DNA of 43,438 bases, taken from positions 1 through 43,438 of the forward strand of contig CAJUDN010000018.1 of the NCBI GenBank assembly GCA_910585355.1, in the 5' to 3' direction. This document shows, piece by piece, positions 1 through 8,529 of this stretch (its first letter is position 1; every line of letters starts with the position of its first letter). Origin of the DNA: an uncultured Lachnospiraceae bacterium (lineage in GTDB: Bacteria; Bacillota_A; Clostridia; Lachnospirales; Lachnospiraceae). The notes beneath the pieces were generated by a model. The model saw nothing but the letters and a program-made list of their open reading frames with translations, was not told the origin of the DNA and ran no database searches. The translations under genes were made by a program, and so were the position numbers.

Positions 1-50
1 TACGAGATAGCTTCAGGTGACTGGAGTTCAGACGTGTGCTCTTCCGATCT
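1..50. other. Illumina P7-side adapter with 8-nt index (artefact)
   Basis: Bases 1-8 are the end of the Illumina P7 oligo, 9-16 (AGCTTCAG) look like the i7 index, and 17-50 are the TruSeq read-2 adapter ending in GCTCTTCCGATCT. This is library sequence, not genome. An apparent open frame starting at 36 runs through it and is spurious. Confidence 0.98.
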
Positions 51-884
51 GGGGTCGTCATCCACTTCCACGGAGATTTCATTGACCCTTGGGAGAGGAT
101 GGAGCACATACATATCGGGTTTGGCCAGTTTCATTTTTTCCTTGTTCAGAATGTAGCAGTCCTTCATGCGGATGTAGTCTTCTTCGTTAAAGAAGCGCTC
201 TCTCTGTACCCTCGTCATGTAGAGGATGTCCAGCTCTTCCATGGCGTCGTCCAGATTGGTGGTTTCCCGGTATTCCACATTTTTTGCATCCAGAACACTT
301 TCTTTGATGTAGTCAGGAACCCGAAGCTCCGGCGGGGAAATCAGCACGAAGCGGATATGGGGATATCGGACCAGGGCGTGGATTAAGGAGTGTACCGTGC
401 GGCCAAATTTTAAATCTCCGCAGAGTCCCACCGTCATATTTCTGATTCCTCCTTTTAAGGAATGGATCGTAAGCAGATCAGTTAAGGTTTGTGTGGGATG
501 CTGGTGGCCGCCGTCTCCGGCGTTGATGACAGGAATAGAAGATTTTGAGGCGGCTACGAATGCAGCGCCCTCTTTGGGATGGCGAATGGCACATATATCG
601 GCATAACAGGAAATAACGCGGATAGTATCGGCAACGCTTTCTCCCTTAGCCGCAGAACTGGAGTCTGCTGAGGAAAAACCGAGGATAGAACCGCCGAGGC
701 TTAACATGGCGGATTCAAAGCTTAATCTTGTTCTGGTGCTGGGCTCAAAAAAAAGAGTCGCCAGTTTTTTTCCGTCACATACATGTGCGTATCTGGAACG
801 ATTCTTTTCGATATCGGAAGCCAGTGAGAGAAGCTTTTCGGTCTCTTCCACAGTGAAATCCAGCGGACTGAGCAGATGTCTCAT
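51..884 (-). CDS. pyrB: aspartate carbamoyltransferase catalytic subunit, 3' truncated
   Basis: PyrB joins carbamoyl phosphate to L-aspartate, the committed step of pyrimidine synthesis. The minus-strand frame gives MRHLLSPLDF at its start, then the carbamoyl-phosphate loop FEPSTRTRLSFE near residue 50, a DGGHQHPTQ segment in the middle, and HPLPRVNEIS near the visible end. About 278 codons are present and the family has about 305, so roughly the last 25 residues are lost where the contig meets the adapter. The ATG at 884 follows AGGAGAATTC, a good ribosome-binding site. The gene is not broken in nature as far as can be seen; the cut is an assembly end. A 3' neighbour such as pyrI would lie outside the window. 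Confidence 0.96.
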
Positions 885-1400
885 GATGAATTCTCCTTTC
901 TGTTTTTGAATGGTAACTATGTTTGTAACAGTTCAGACAGGTCTGCGCGTTCACCGCGCTGACTGTACGAAAACACGGCTGTCACGGGCATGCGGCCCAT
1001 CGCGAAGCGGTTCTAAATGGCTGTATGCGGTAACAGTTCAGCAGCCTGAACTGCTGCCTATATTTAGATCATTATAGCGGATATGCACAGGAAATTCTAC
1101 AACTTTTTAAAAAAATGTGGTATGATCAATTCCATGAGAAAAACGATGGAGCAGGCGGCGGATGGGCGGGCGGCGGCAATAATATTCATAAGCGGGGAGA
1201 GGTTAAAAGAGTTCGGCAAATGTGTGGCAGCCGGCCCGATGTCTGAAAAAAATTCGTAAGGAATATTAATTAATTCTCTATATCAACGGGGACAGGCTTT
1301 CGATTATAATTATTAAGGAAAATAATAGCAGTTTAGATAGTCTGCGCGTTCGCCGCACAGAGATTTTGAATGATTGTATGGGTTTAAGGAGAGATAAGGA
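885..1400. other. 516-base intergenic region with pyrB promoter and repeat element
   Basis: On the minus strand a TATAAT (plus positions 1071-1076) is a likely -10 for pyrB, with only a weak -35. It leaves a leader of about 180 bases that folds into several hairpins. I did not find a convincing PyrR-binding consensus in it. On the plus strand an extended -10 (TGTGGTATGAT, about 1117-1127) points right, and TATAAT at 1305-1310 may serve the ABC operon at 1401. A dispersed repeat at 925-1060 has its own entry. A 41-codon frame at 1134-1259 has no ribosome-binding site and I do not call it a gene. Confidence 0.5.
925..1060. repeat. dispersed intergenic repeat, copy A
   Basis: A 12-base direct repeat, GTAACAGTTCAG, occurs at 925-936 and 1030-1041. 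The second copy continues into a perfect hairpin (CAGTTCAG, CAGC loop, CTGAACTG). The 60 bases before the second copy are clearly similar to 25388-25457 (shared cores CGGGCA, GCGGCCCAT, GAAGCG, TATGC, GTAAC). A short related piece (TCTGCGCGTTCNCCGC) recurs at about 1340-1356. This is a family of structured intergenic repeats with no coding content. Here it forms part of the pyrB leader. Confidence 0.65.
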
Positions 1401-2177
1401 GTGGAAGCAAAGGATACGCGGGGGCCGGCGATTCAGGTGAGAGAACTCTATAAGGTGTACCGCATGGGAGATACGAAGGTTTATGCGTTAAACGGCGTGG
1501 ACTTTACAATCCGCCGCGGAGAATTCTGTGCCATCACAGGGCCCTCCGGTTCAGGAAAATCCACCCTCTTAAATATGCTTGCAGGGCTGGAACACCCCAG
1601 CAAGGGAGAAATCGTCATAGCAGGGAAGCATATTGAAAAGCTCAATGAAAAACAGCTTGTGACCTTCCGAAGGGAGAGGGTGGGCTTTATTTTCCAGTCC
1701 TACAACCTGATTTCCACCATGGACGCGGTGGAAAACGTGGCGCTTCCCTTATCCTTTCGGGGAATGGGGAAGGCGGACAGGACAAAGCGTGCCAGGCAGT
1801 ACTTAAAGCTGGTGGGACTTGAAAAATTCATGACCCATATGCCAAACCAGATGTCCGGCGGACAGCAGCAGCGTGTGGGCATCGCCAGAGCTCTGGCGGT
1901 GAATCCACAGATTATCTTTGCTGACGAGCCCACGGGAAACTTAGATTCCAAAACAACAATGGAAGTTTTAAGACTCATGCAGAAAATCGTAAGGGAGCAG
2001 AACCAGACACTGGTTATGGTGACCCATGATAACAATCTGGCTACCTATGCAGACCGGATTTTTAAAATCATAGATGGAAAAATCGTCAGCATCGAAGAAA
2101 ACCATAAAGAGGCGGACCTGATGGCGCCGGAAAATGCAGAGGAGAAGTCTGGCGGGGAAGGCAGGGAGGAAGTATGA
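1401..2177 (+). CDS. ABC transporter ATP-binding protein (MacB/LolD type)
   Basis: The ATPase of an export or lipoprotein-type ABC system (258 aa). It carries Walker A GPSGSGKST (residues 47-55), the Q-loop segment FIFQSY, the ABC signature MSGGQQQRVGIARAL, Walker B IIFADEPTGNLDS and the switch histidine in MVTHD. The start is GTG at 1401 behind AAGGAG. The C-terminal 30 residues are acidic and extend beyond the usual domain. Its stop overlaps the next ATG by four bases (ATGA), so the three genes to 5369 are translationally coupled. It should energise the FtsX-like permease at 4041; the substrate is unknown. Confidence 0.93.
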   Translation: MEAKDTRGPAIQVRELYKVYRMGDTKVYALNGVDFTIRRGEFCAITGPSGSGKSTLLNMLAGLEHPSKGEIVIAGKHIEKLNEKQLVTFRRERVGFIFQSYNLISTMDAVENVALPLSFRGMGKADRTKRARQYLKLVGLEKFMTHMPNQMSGGQQQRVGIARALAVNPQIIFADEPTGNLDSKTTMEVLRLMQKIVREQNQTLVMVTHDNNLATYADRIFKIIDGKIVSIEENHKEADLMAPENAEEKSGGEGREEV

Positions 2178-4054
2178 AAAAGAAACTGAAACAGATTTTT
2201 GTGATGTGGCTGGCAGCCATAATGCTTTTGGGGGCAGTGCCTTTTACGGCCTTTGCCGATGAAGAAGACGAGGATGTGCCGAAGGTGTTTCATAATGATT
2301 CTGGTAATGAAGCGGTCCGGATTGTGATTGGAAAAACACCAAGCGTCACCATCGGAAAATCCTCCACTATTTCCGTTACCATAAAAAATACCAGTGAGAA
2401 AGACTGGGTGGAAAGTGAGATCTGGATTGCTCCGGAGGCTGAACACAGAGAACATTACGACGAGGTGGAGGATGAAGACGGCGAGCTAATTAAGACTATG
2501 AAGGCCACCTATCCCTTCGAAATTACAGATTCCCTGAACCAGCGCTATAAAGTAGGCCATATTAAAGCAGGGGCCAAGAAAACTGTAAACCTTAAGGTCA
2601 ATGTGAAGAAAAATCTGGAGCAGGGATATTATCCAGTCCTTCTTCGTATATCCACGCGCGACAAGGGGGAGGACACTACATACAATGACTACTGGAAAAC
2701 CGTAATCGTATGGGCCGAAACAAAGGAATCTTCCACTACCAAGGAGACGGACGAGGGAAGCACCGAGCCGGTGGCCTTTGCCCTCGGGGAAGGACAGCCG
2801 ACTCCTCAGGGAATTTATAATGAGGTGATGAATTTCTCCATTAATGTGCGGAATACGGGATATAAGAAGGCATATGACGTGCGGATGGAGATGGAGCTTT
2901 CCGAGGATACCACCAAGTTTCCTTTTGAGATCAATGACGGAAACTATGACCGGTGGCTTCAGGACATTAATCCGGACCAGACCGTAGAGGTCACATACAG
3001 CATGGCCATACGGGAAAAGGCAAAGACAGGGTATTATCCGATTAAATATAAACTGCGGTACAGGGAAGAAGAGAACGGAGCCTTTGCCGCTCCCATTGAG
3101 GATATTTTTTACGTCCGCGTCATAGGAAAGGATGAAGAGGATGAAATTTCCGACGATGCGGGAGAGAATGAGAGAACCAAGGCGCGTATTATTGTGGACA
3201 GCTTCGAGACGGAACCGGCAAGGATTCTGGCCGGACAGGATTTCACTCTAAAGGTAAAGATGAAAAATGCGTCCAGTCAGATTTCTGCCAGCAATATTTT
3301 ATTTACCTTCGATCCGGAAACGGTGGAAAACAGCCCGGTGTTCACGACTGCCAACGGTTCCAACTCCGTGGTGGTGAACAGCCTGGCTCCTGGGGCTTCC
3401 GAAGTGATTACCATGCATTTTACCTCCAGCCCCGGCGCCGAGCAGCGCTCCTACACCATCACCATCAACGAGCAGTATGACAGCCCGGAATTTAAGAACG
3501 CGAAAGAGAGTGTGAAAATTGCGGTGGCCATCCGCCAGGAAGCCAGACTGAACACCGGAACCATCGAGGTGATGCCGGATTCCATTGAGGTGGGCGGCGA
3601 GACAAACATTATGTTCCCCATTAACAATACCGGAAAGGTTACCCTGTATAACGTGACGGCAATCTTTGAGGCTGATTCCATCCAGCGGACCGAGAGCTAC
3701 GTGGGAAACATTAAACCGGGAGAAAGCGGCAATGTGGACGCCATGGTTTCCGGCGCTGCGCCCACCATGGACGAGGGGAAAATCACCCTGACTATTACTT
3801 ACGAAGATGAGAACGGCATTGTGACTCCCGTGGAAAAGGAGATACAGCTTTTTGTAACAGAACCGATTGTGGACGATACGCCTTTTGTGGACGTAGGCAA
3901 TATGGATTTTGTTGAGCCGGAGCCGTCAAAACTTGACATTGTAAAAAAATATGCGGTTCCTCTGGGAGCGGCTGCTGCGGTTCTGGTCATTTTGATTGTG
4001 GTTCTCGTAAAGCGGAAGAGGAAGAAAGCGGGAATGGACGATGAGATTCTTTGA
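2174..4054 (+). CDS. secreted, C-terminally anchored COG1361-like protein with CARDB/NEW3-type repeats
   Basis: A 626-aa surface protein. Residues 1-28 form a signal peptide (basic MKKKLKQ, hydrophobic core, AFA-D cleavage site). The ectodomain contains about four immunoglobulin-like segments with the recurring pattern I-x-V-x-N-x-G/S followed by L-x-P-G, as in CARDB, NEW3 and S-layer-like COG1361 proteins: about 45-165, 190-315, 340-455 and 465-570. A transmembrane helix (AVPLGAAAAVLVILIVVLV, about 594-614) and a basic tail KRKRKK close the protein. It sits between the ATPase and the permease and overlaps both, so it is probably an extracytoplasmic partner of that ABC complex. No catalytic motif was recognised. 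Confidence 0.85.
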   Translation: MKKKLKQIFVMWLAAIMLLGAVPFTAFADEEDEDVPKVFHNDSGNEAVRIVIGKTPSVTIGKSSTISVTIKNTSEKDWVESEIWIAPEAEHREHYDEVEDEDGELIKTMKATYPFEITDSLNQRYKVGHIKAGAKKTVNLKVNVKKNLEQGYYPVLLRISTRDKGEDTTYNDYWKTVIVWAETKESSTTKETDEGSTEPVAFALGEGQPTPQGIYNEVMNFSINVRNTGYKKAYDVRMEMELSEDTTKFPFEINDGNYDRWLQDINPDQTVEVTYSMAIREKAKTGYYPIKYKLRYREEENGAFAAPIEDIFYVRVIGKDEEDEISDDAGENERTKARIIVDSFETEPARILAGQDFTLKVKMKNASSQISASNILFTFDPETVENSPVFTTANGSNSVVVNSLAPGASEVITMHFTSSPGAEQRSYTITINEQYDSPEFKNAKESVKIAVAIRQEARLNTGTIEVMPDSIEVGGETNIMFPINNTGKVTLYNVTAIFEADSIQRTESYVGNIKPGESGNVDAMVSGAAPTMDEGKITLTITYEDENGIVTPVEKEIQLFVTEPIVDDTPFVDVGNMDFVEPEPSKLDIVKKYAVPLGAAAAVLVILIVVLVKRKRKKAGMDDEIL

Positions 4055-5369
4055 TCTGCTCAGAATGAGTATCAATAACCTGCGGCGGCGGAAGTTAAGG
4101 ACTGGGCTTACGGTTTTGGGCGTGGTGATTGGAACGGCGTCTATTGTGGTGATGGTGTCCTTAGGCATCGGTCTTAAGGAAAATACCATGGAACAATATG
4201 AGTCTTATGGGAGCCTTACAAAGATTGAAGTTCACAGCAATTATGGCTGGGGAGGCTCCGACAATGACGAGGACAGCTTTATTACGGATAAGACCATGGA
4301 TCAGTTTGCGGCCCTGCCTCATGTGAAGGCGGTTTCTCCCTGTCTCAGTACCTACGTGAATTTGAAGCAGGGCGTCTATGAAGGGTCCACAAGACTTATG
4401 GGTTTAAGCCAGGATGCGCTGGCGGAGATTGAACTTGGGGAGGGAAGCCTCCCCGACCCCAGGTCAGGAACCGTGGAGTTAGTGATCGGCAATATGGTGT
4501 CCAGGGATTTTTATAATTCCAAAACAGGAAAAGGCTTTTGGGAGACCGGGGAGAGGCCGGACGTAGACCTCTATAATAAACCGTTTTTTGTGCTGATCCA
4601 GGATTGGAGCAGTGAGAATCCTTCTCAGAAAAAGTATGTTTTTCCCGCTTGCGGCATGGTGAAGGAAGAAACCGATGAAGACGGCAATCCCCTGTACGGG
4701 GAATACAGCTATGGGGTTTATACGGATATTGAGCTTTTAAAGGCCCAGCTGAAACGAATTTACAAAAAGAAAGCGATTCCCGGACAGCCCACCAATAAAA
4801 AGGGAAAGCCGTATAATTATTTTGTGTATGAAAACGCTTTCGTGTATGTGGATGATATGGATAACGTGATGGAGGTACAAAACGCCATCACCGACATGGG
4901 GTATCAGGCATACAGTAACATGCAGTGGCTGGAGCAGGCCCAGGAGCAGATGGATATGATTCAGGCAGTGCTTGGGGGAATCGGTGCGGTGTCCTTATTT
5001 GTGGCGGCCATCGGCATCGCCAATACCATGATGATGTCCATTTACGAGCGTACCAAGGAAATCGGCGTATTAAAGGTTCTGGGCTGCGCCATGGGAGATA
5101 TCCGAAGCATGTTTTTAATGGAGGCGGGTTTCATCGGCTTTATGGGAGGCGCTGCGGGCCTTGGATTAAGTTATGGGGTTTCAAGGCTTGTGAACCGTTT
5201 TCTGGGCTCTTCCTTCATGGGAATGGGGAGCGGAGATATTTCCAGGATTCCTCTGTGGCTTTCCGCGGCAGCCGTTGTTTTTGCGATTTTTATCGGTATG
5301 CTGGCCGGCCTGTTTCCGGCCTTAAGAGCCATGAAGCTGAGCCCTCTGGCGGCCATCCGAAACGAATAA
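4041..5369 (+). CDS. FtsX/MacB-type ABC permease
   Basis: A 442-aa permease. An N-terminal MacB-like segment INNLRRRKLRTGLTVLGVVIG leads into the first transmembrane helix (about 20-45). A long extracytoplasmic domain follows (about 50-300), then three C-terminal helices (about 308-330, 350-375, 400-428). The motif SIYERTKEIGVLKVLGC between helices 2 and 3 is the coupling signature of FtsX-like permeases, and the protein ends with the typical PALRAMKLSPLAAIRNE. It overlaps the upstream gene by 14 bases. With the ATPase at 1401 it forms a MacB-like exporter or mechanotransmission complex. There is no sign of a peptidase or a two-component system next to it, so the substrate is open. Confidence 0.93.
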   Translation: MRFFDLLRMSINNLRRRKLRTGLTVLGVVIGTASIVVMVSLGIGLKENTMEQYESYGSLTKIEVHSNYGWGGSDNDEDSFITDKTMDQFAALPHVKAVSPCLSTYVNLKQGVYEGSTRLMGLSQDALAEIELGEGSLPDPRSGTVELVIGNMVSRDFYNSKTGKGFWETGERPDVDLYNKPFFVLIQDWSSENPSQKKYVFPACGMVKEETDEDGNPLYGEYSYGVYTDIELLKAQLKRIYKKKAIPGQPTNKKGKPYNYFVYENAFVYVDDMDNVMEVQNAITDMGYQAYSNMQWLEQAQEQMDMIQAVLGGIGAVSLFVAAIGIANTMMMSIYERTKEIGVLKVLGCAMGDIRSMFLMEAGFIGFMGGAAGLGLSYGVSRLVNRFLGSSFMGMGSGDISRIPLWLSAAAVVFAIFIGMLAGLFPALRAMKLSPLAAIRNE

Positions 5370-5402
5370 TTTGTTGCGGCTGTTTCTAAAATCTGGTATG
5401 AT

Positions 5403-5440
5403 AATTGCGTGGCAGGAGATTCTGCCGCGCAATTTTTATT
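5403..5440 (+). terminator. rho-independent terminator after the ABC/FtsX operon
   Basis: A 13-bp stem (5403-5415 with 5422-5434, one G-U pair), a six-base loop and a T-rich tail follow the permease stop by 33 bases. The -10-like TATGAT just before it (about 5396-5401, with TTGCGG 17 bases upstream) is probably fortuitous. Confidence 0.88.
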
Positions 5441-5601
5441 TACGCGGGCAACGGGCCAAAGTCCGTGCTTGCACGGTCACACAGAGGGATATGCCGTTAA
5501 AGCGGCGCGGGCGGCAGACGAGCAGGGAAGAGGCCTCCCTTGCTCGATTTTCCACGCTCCGGCGGCATGGGGAGGCAGTTTTATGGAAGAGAGGACAGAA
5601 T
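5441..5601. other. structured gap before the alcohol dehydrogenase
   Basis: The gap contains a perfect short hairpin CCGTGC-TT-GCACGG and an imperfect stem around GAGCAGGGA/TCCCTTGCTC followed by GATTTT. No promoter consensus stands out and no gene is visible. Confidence 0.35.
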
Positions 5602-6759
5602 ATGGAGAATTTTATTTATTCCATTCCGACGACGATTTATTTTGGAAAAGGCCAGATTGTGCATGTGGGACATGCTGTGGCCGGGTACGGGAAAAATGCC
5701 CTGATCGTATACGGAGGCGGAAGCATTAAAAAGAACGGAATTTTTCAAAAGGTCACAGAAATTCTTGAAAAAGAGGGAATTGCCTGGGAAGAGCTTGGAG
5801 GAGTGGAACCCAATCCCAGGATTGAGACCGTGAGAAAGGGCGTTTCCATTTGTAAGGAAAAAGGAATCGAAGTAGTGCTTCCCATCGGCGGCGGTTCTGC
5901 CATTGACTGCGCCAAAGTCATTGCCGCCGGAGCCTGCTATGGAGGGGATGCCTGGGATCTGGTGTTAAACAGTAAGCTCATCGAACGGGCGCTTCCCATT
6001 GTGACGGTGCTGACACTTGCGGCTACCGGCTCAGAGATGGACCCCACCGCGGTGATTTCCGATATGTCCTCCAACAATAAGCTGGGGACAAAAAATGAAT
6101 GGATGCGTCCCAAAGCTTCGATTATGGACCCGGTTTATACAGAGACGGTCAATGTCTGGCATACGGCGGCGGGGACGGCCGATATTATGTCCCATATTTT
6201 GGAATCATATTTTTCTAATTGCGAAGGCTACATGCAGGATCGCATGGCGGAGGGGCTTTTGAAAACCTGTATAGAATTCGGGGTGCGGGCAGTGAAGAAT
6301 CCGGAAGATTATGAGGCCAGAGCCAATTTAATGTGGGCCGGAAGCTGGGCCATCAACGATTTTTTAAAGCTTGGGAAGCCTGTTCCCTGGTCCGTTCATC
6401 CTATGGAACATGAGCTTTCCGCATATTACGATATTACCCATGGAGTGGGGCTTGCAATCCTCACGCCCCACTGGATGCGCCATGTGTTAAGCGACCGGAC
6501 TGTGGAAAAATTCCGTACCTACGGGGTCAATGTGTGGGAGATTTCCAAAGAGCTTCCCGCTTATGAGGCGGCGAATCTGGCCATTTTAAAAACGGCGGAA
6601 TATTTTAAGGCCATGGGACTTCCCTCCAGGCTTTCTGAAGTGGGAATTGATGAAAAAAATCTGGATATTATGGCGGAAAAATCTGCGTCCCGCTTAAAGG
6701 GTACCTATGAGGAGCTCTCCAAAGAGGAGGTAAAGCAGATTTTTACAGAAGCTATGTGA
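5602..6759 (+). CDS. iron-containing alcohol dehydrogenase (BDH/YqhD-like)
   Basis: A 385-aa group III NAD(P)-dependent alcohol dehydrogenase, which interconverts aldehydes and alcohols with an active-site metal. The open frame extends 77 codons upstream without family similarity. ATG 5602 (MENFIYSIPTTIYFGKGQ) is the usual start of this family and follows GAAGAGAGGACA. Visible motifs are the dinucleotide-binding GGGSAIDCAK, ATGSEMD, the metal-ligand region DIMSHILE, HPMEHELSAYYDITHGVGLA and the tail region TPHWMRHV. Length matches the butanol dehydrogenase class. It is followed at once by pepD, probably in one transcript. Confidence 0.95.
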   Translation: MENFIYSIPTTIYFGKGQIVHVGHAVAGYGKNALIVYGGGSIKKNGIFQKVTEILEKEGIAWEELGGVEPNPRIETVRKGVSICKEKGIEVVLPIGGGSAIDCAKVIAAGACYGGDAWDLVLNSKLIERALPIVTVLTLAATGSEMDPTAVISDMSSNNKLGTKNEWMRPKASIMDPVYTETVNVWHTAAGTADIMSHILESYFSNCEGYMQDRMAEGLLKTCIEFGVRAVKNPEDYEARANLMWAGSWAINDFLKLGKPVPWSVHPMEHELSAYYDITHGVGLAILTPHWMRHVLSDRTVEKFRTYGVNVWEISKELPAYEAANLAILKTAEYFKAMGLPSRLSEVGIDEKNLDIMAEKSASRLKGTYEELSKEEVKQIFTEAM

Positions 6760-6818
6760 TGGGATGGCAGATGCACCTGATGGAAATTTATAATAAAGAA
6801 GCAGGGAGGAAAGAGAAG

Positions 6819-8249
6819 ATGAATGTTTTGAATCATGATAAGCTGCATCAAAGGTATTTTGAAGAGATTTCCAGAATTCCCCGGGCATCCAAAAATGAAG
6901 AGGCCTGTGCCAATTATCTGGAGGAATTCGCAAAAACCCATGGCCTTTCCTATAAGAGGGATGCGCTTCATAATGTGGTGATCTATAAACCGGCCAGCGC
7001 CGGATATGAGGACCATGGCGCAGTGATTCTTCAGGCCCATACGGATATGGTCTGTGAGAAAAACGCTGACTGCGCCCATGATTTTGATAACGACCCTATT
7101 GATCTATATATTGAGGATGGAATCCTGAAGGCAAAAGGAACGACTCTGGGGGCCGATGATGGAGTGGGCTGCGCTTATATGATGGCGCTTTTGGCGGACG
7201 ACCTTCCCCATCCGGCTTTGGAATGCGCCTTCACTGTACAGGAGGAGATTGGTTTATACGGCGCCTTTGCCTTAAAGACAGAATATTTCACCGGAAAGCG
7301 ATACGTGAATTTGGATTTTGGCGGCCATGGAAGGGGTACCTGTACCACCAGCGCGGGAGGCGAGATGATCAGCCTTAAGAAGCCGGTGGAATTTGAGCCC
7401 TGCGAAAGTCAGGCATACCGGATTTTCGTTACAGGCTTAAAGGGCGGCCATTCCGGCAGCTGCATCATCATGGAATTAGGGAACGCTTTAAAGATCTGCG
7501 CCAGAATTTTAAAGGAGATTTCCGGAAGCTGCGACATGCGGATCGTAAGATTAAACGGGGGCCTCAAGAATAATGCCATTCCGAGAGAGTGCGAGGCTGT
7601 GTTTGCCAGCGGTGCCAAAGAGGAGGACATCCGCCGTGCTTTCGAGAAAATGGAGGCGCAGATTCGCAATGAAATTAAATTTCAGGAGCCGGATTTTGTT
7701 GTGACGTTAGAAAAAACAGCCGGGGAGACCGCCGTCTGCGAGGAAGTAAGCGCAGACCTCATAGATCTCATGTATCTGCTTCCCACAGGAGTCCGTCACA
7801 GAAGTCTCCAGATCGAAAATCTTCCGGCGGCTTCCGAAAACTTTGCGGCCGTGCGCTGCGGGGAGGATTATGTGAATTTCCAGTATTCCCTGCGAGCAGA
7901 GAAAAGCTCATACAGAGACCAGATGGAGAAAGAACTCTGTATTCTGGCAGGCATATACGATATGACCATGGATGTATCCGGTAAATATCCGGCATGGGAA
8001 TTTAACCCGGATTCTTCCTTAAGAAATACCTTATGCCGTGTTTATAAGGAGATGAAGGGGGAGGATATGGAGCTTCTGGCCACTCACGGCGGCCTGGAGT
8101 GCGGTGTTTTCTGTGAAATGATTCCGGGACTTGACGTGGTGACCTTAGGCGCAGAGACCGACGGCGCCCATACGCCCAAAGAGCAGATGAACCTGAAATC
8201 CTTTGATGAGACGTATGAGATTTTGAAAGCATTTCTGAGGGAACTGTAA
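6819..8249 (+). CDS. pepD: aminoacyl-histidine dipeptidase (Xaa-His dipeptidase, M20C)
   Basis: A cytoplasmic metallo-dipeptidase of 476 aa that splits Xaa-His and related dipeptides. Zinc-site motifs of M20 peptidases are visible: QAHTDMVCEKN (His74, Asp76), GADDGVG (Asp113, Asp114) and the catalytic QEEIG (Glu142, Glu143). Near the C-terminus are ATHGGLECG and TLGAETDGAHTPKEQ. The frame is open from 6756, but ATG 6819 has a GGGAGGA site eight bases upstream and begins the conserved region, so I chose it. It lies 59 bases after the dehydrogenase with no terminator between them. Confidence 0.95.
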   Translation: MNVLNHDKLHQRYFEEISRIPRASKNEEACANYLEEFAKTHGLSYKRDALHNVVIYKPASAGYEDHGAVILQAHTDMVCEKNADCAHDFDNDPIDLYIEDGILKAKGTTLGADDGVGCAYMMALLADDLPHPALECAFTVQEEIGLYGAFALKTEYFTGKRYVNLDFGGHGRGTCTTSAGGEMISLKKPVEFEPCESQAYRIFVTGLKGGHSGSCIIMELGNALKICARILKEISGSCDMRIVRLNGGLKNNAIPRECEAVFASGAKEEDIRRAFEKMEAQIRNEIKFQEPDFVVTLEKTAGETAVCEEVSADLIDLMYLLPTGVRHRSLQIENLPAASENFAAVRCGEDYVNFQYSLRAEKSSYRDQMEKELCILAGIYDMTMDVSGKYPAWEFNPDSSLRNTLCRVYKEMKGEDMELLATHGGLECGVFCEMIPGLDVVTLGAETDGAHTPKEQMNLKSFDETYEILKAFLREL

Positions 8250-8270
8250 AAGGATAGTAATTGCAATAGA

Positions 8271-8382
8271 AAAGAAGCGGCTGTAACAAAAATCAGTAAT
8301 TCTACAATATGTATCCAATACTTGAAAGTATTGAAACAATATATTGTAGGAATCTGCTGTTTTGCGGCAGCCGCTTCTTTTA
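8271..8382 (+). terminator. long three-tier hairpin terminator after pepD
   Basis: An outer perfect 13-bp stem (8271-8283 with 8368-8380) encloses a middle stem (8299-8310 with 8341-8353, one bulge) and an inner 7-bp stem (8316-8322 with 8327-8333). A short T run follows the outer stem. It is unusually long for a simple terminator; termination is the simplest reading. Confidence 0.6.
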
Positions 8383-8467
8383 TGCGAACGGAGAAATAAA
8401 AGCTGCAAAGTATCCACAAGTATTTGGAATTGTAATAGGAAACCGAAAGCCCATTGAAAAGATCAAT

Positions 8468-8496
8468 TTGAAAGGATACATATTGTACTTTATAAT
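8468..8496 (+). promoter_or_regulatory. sigma-A promoter of the DUF3798 ABC importer operon
   Basis: TTGAAA at 8468-8473, a 17-base spacer and a perfect TATAAT at 8491-8496, 33 bases before the ATPase start. Confidence 0.8.
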
Positions 8497-8529
8497 AAAA
8501 GGACACAATATGTCGAATCGGGGGAGAGT

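Noticed and set aside
36..386. Plus-strand open frame of 116 codons at the left end
   Set aside because: It starts within Illumina adapter and lies antisense to pyrB, whose motifs are unmistakable.
1134..1259. 41-codon frame after an extended -10 (TGTGGTATGAT)
   Set aside because: No ribosome-binding site and no recognisable family; the promoter-like motif alone does not support a gene.
5371..5601. N-terminal extension of the alcohol dehydrogenase by 77 codons
   Set aside because: The stretch contains the upstream terminator and has no family similarity; ATG 5602 fits the normal start.
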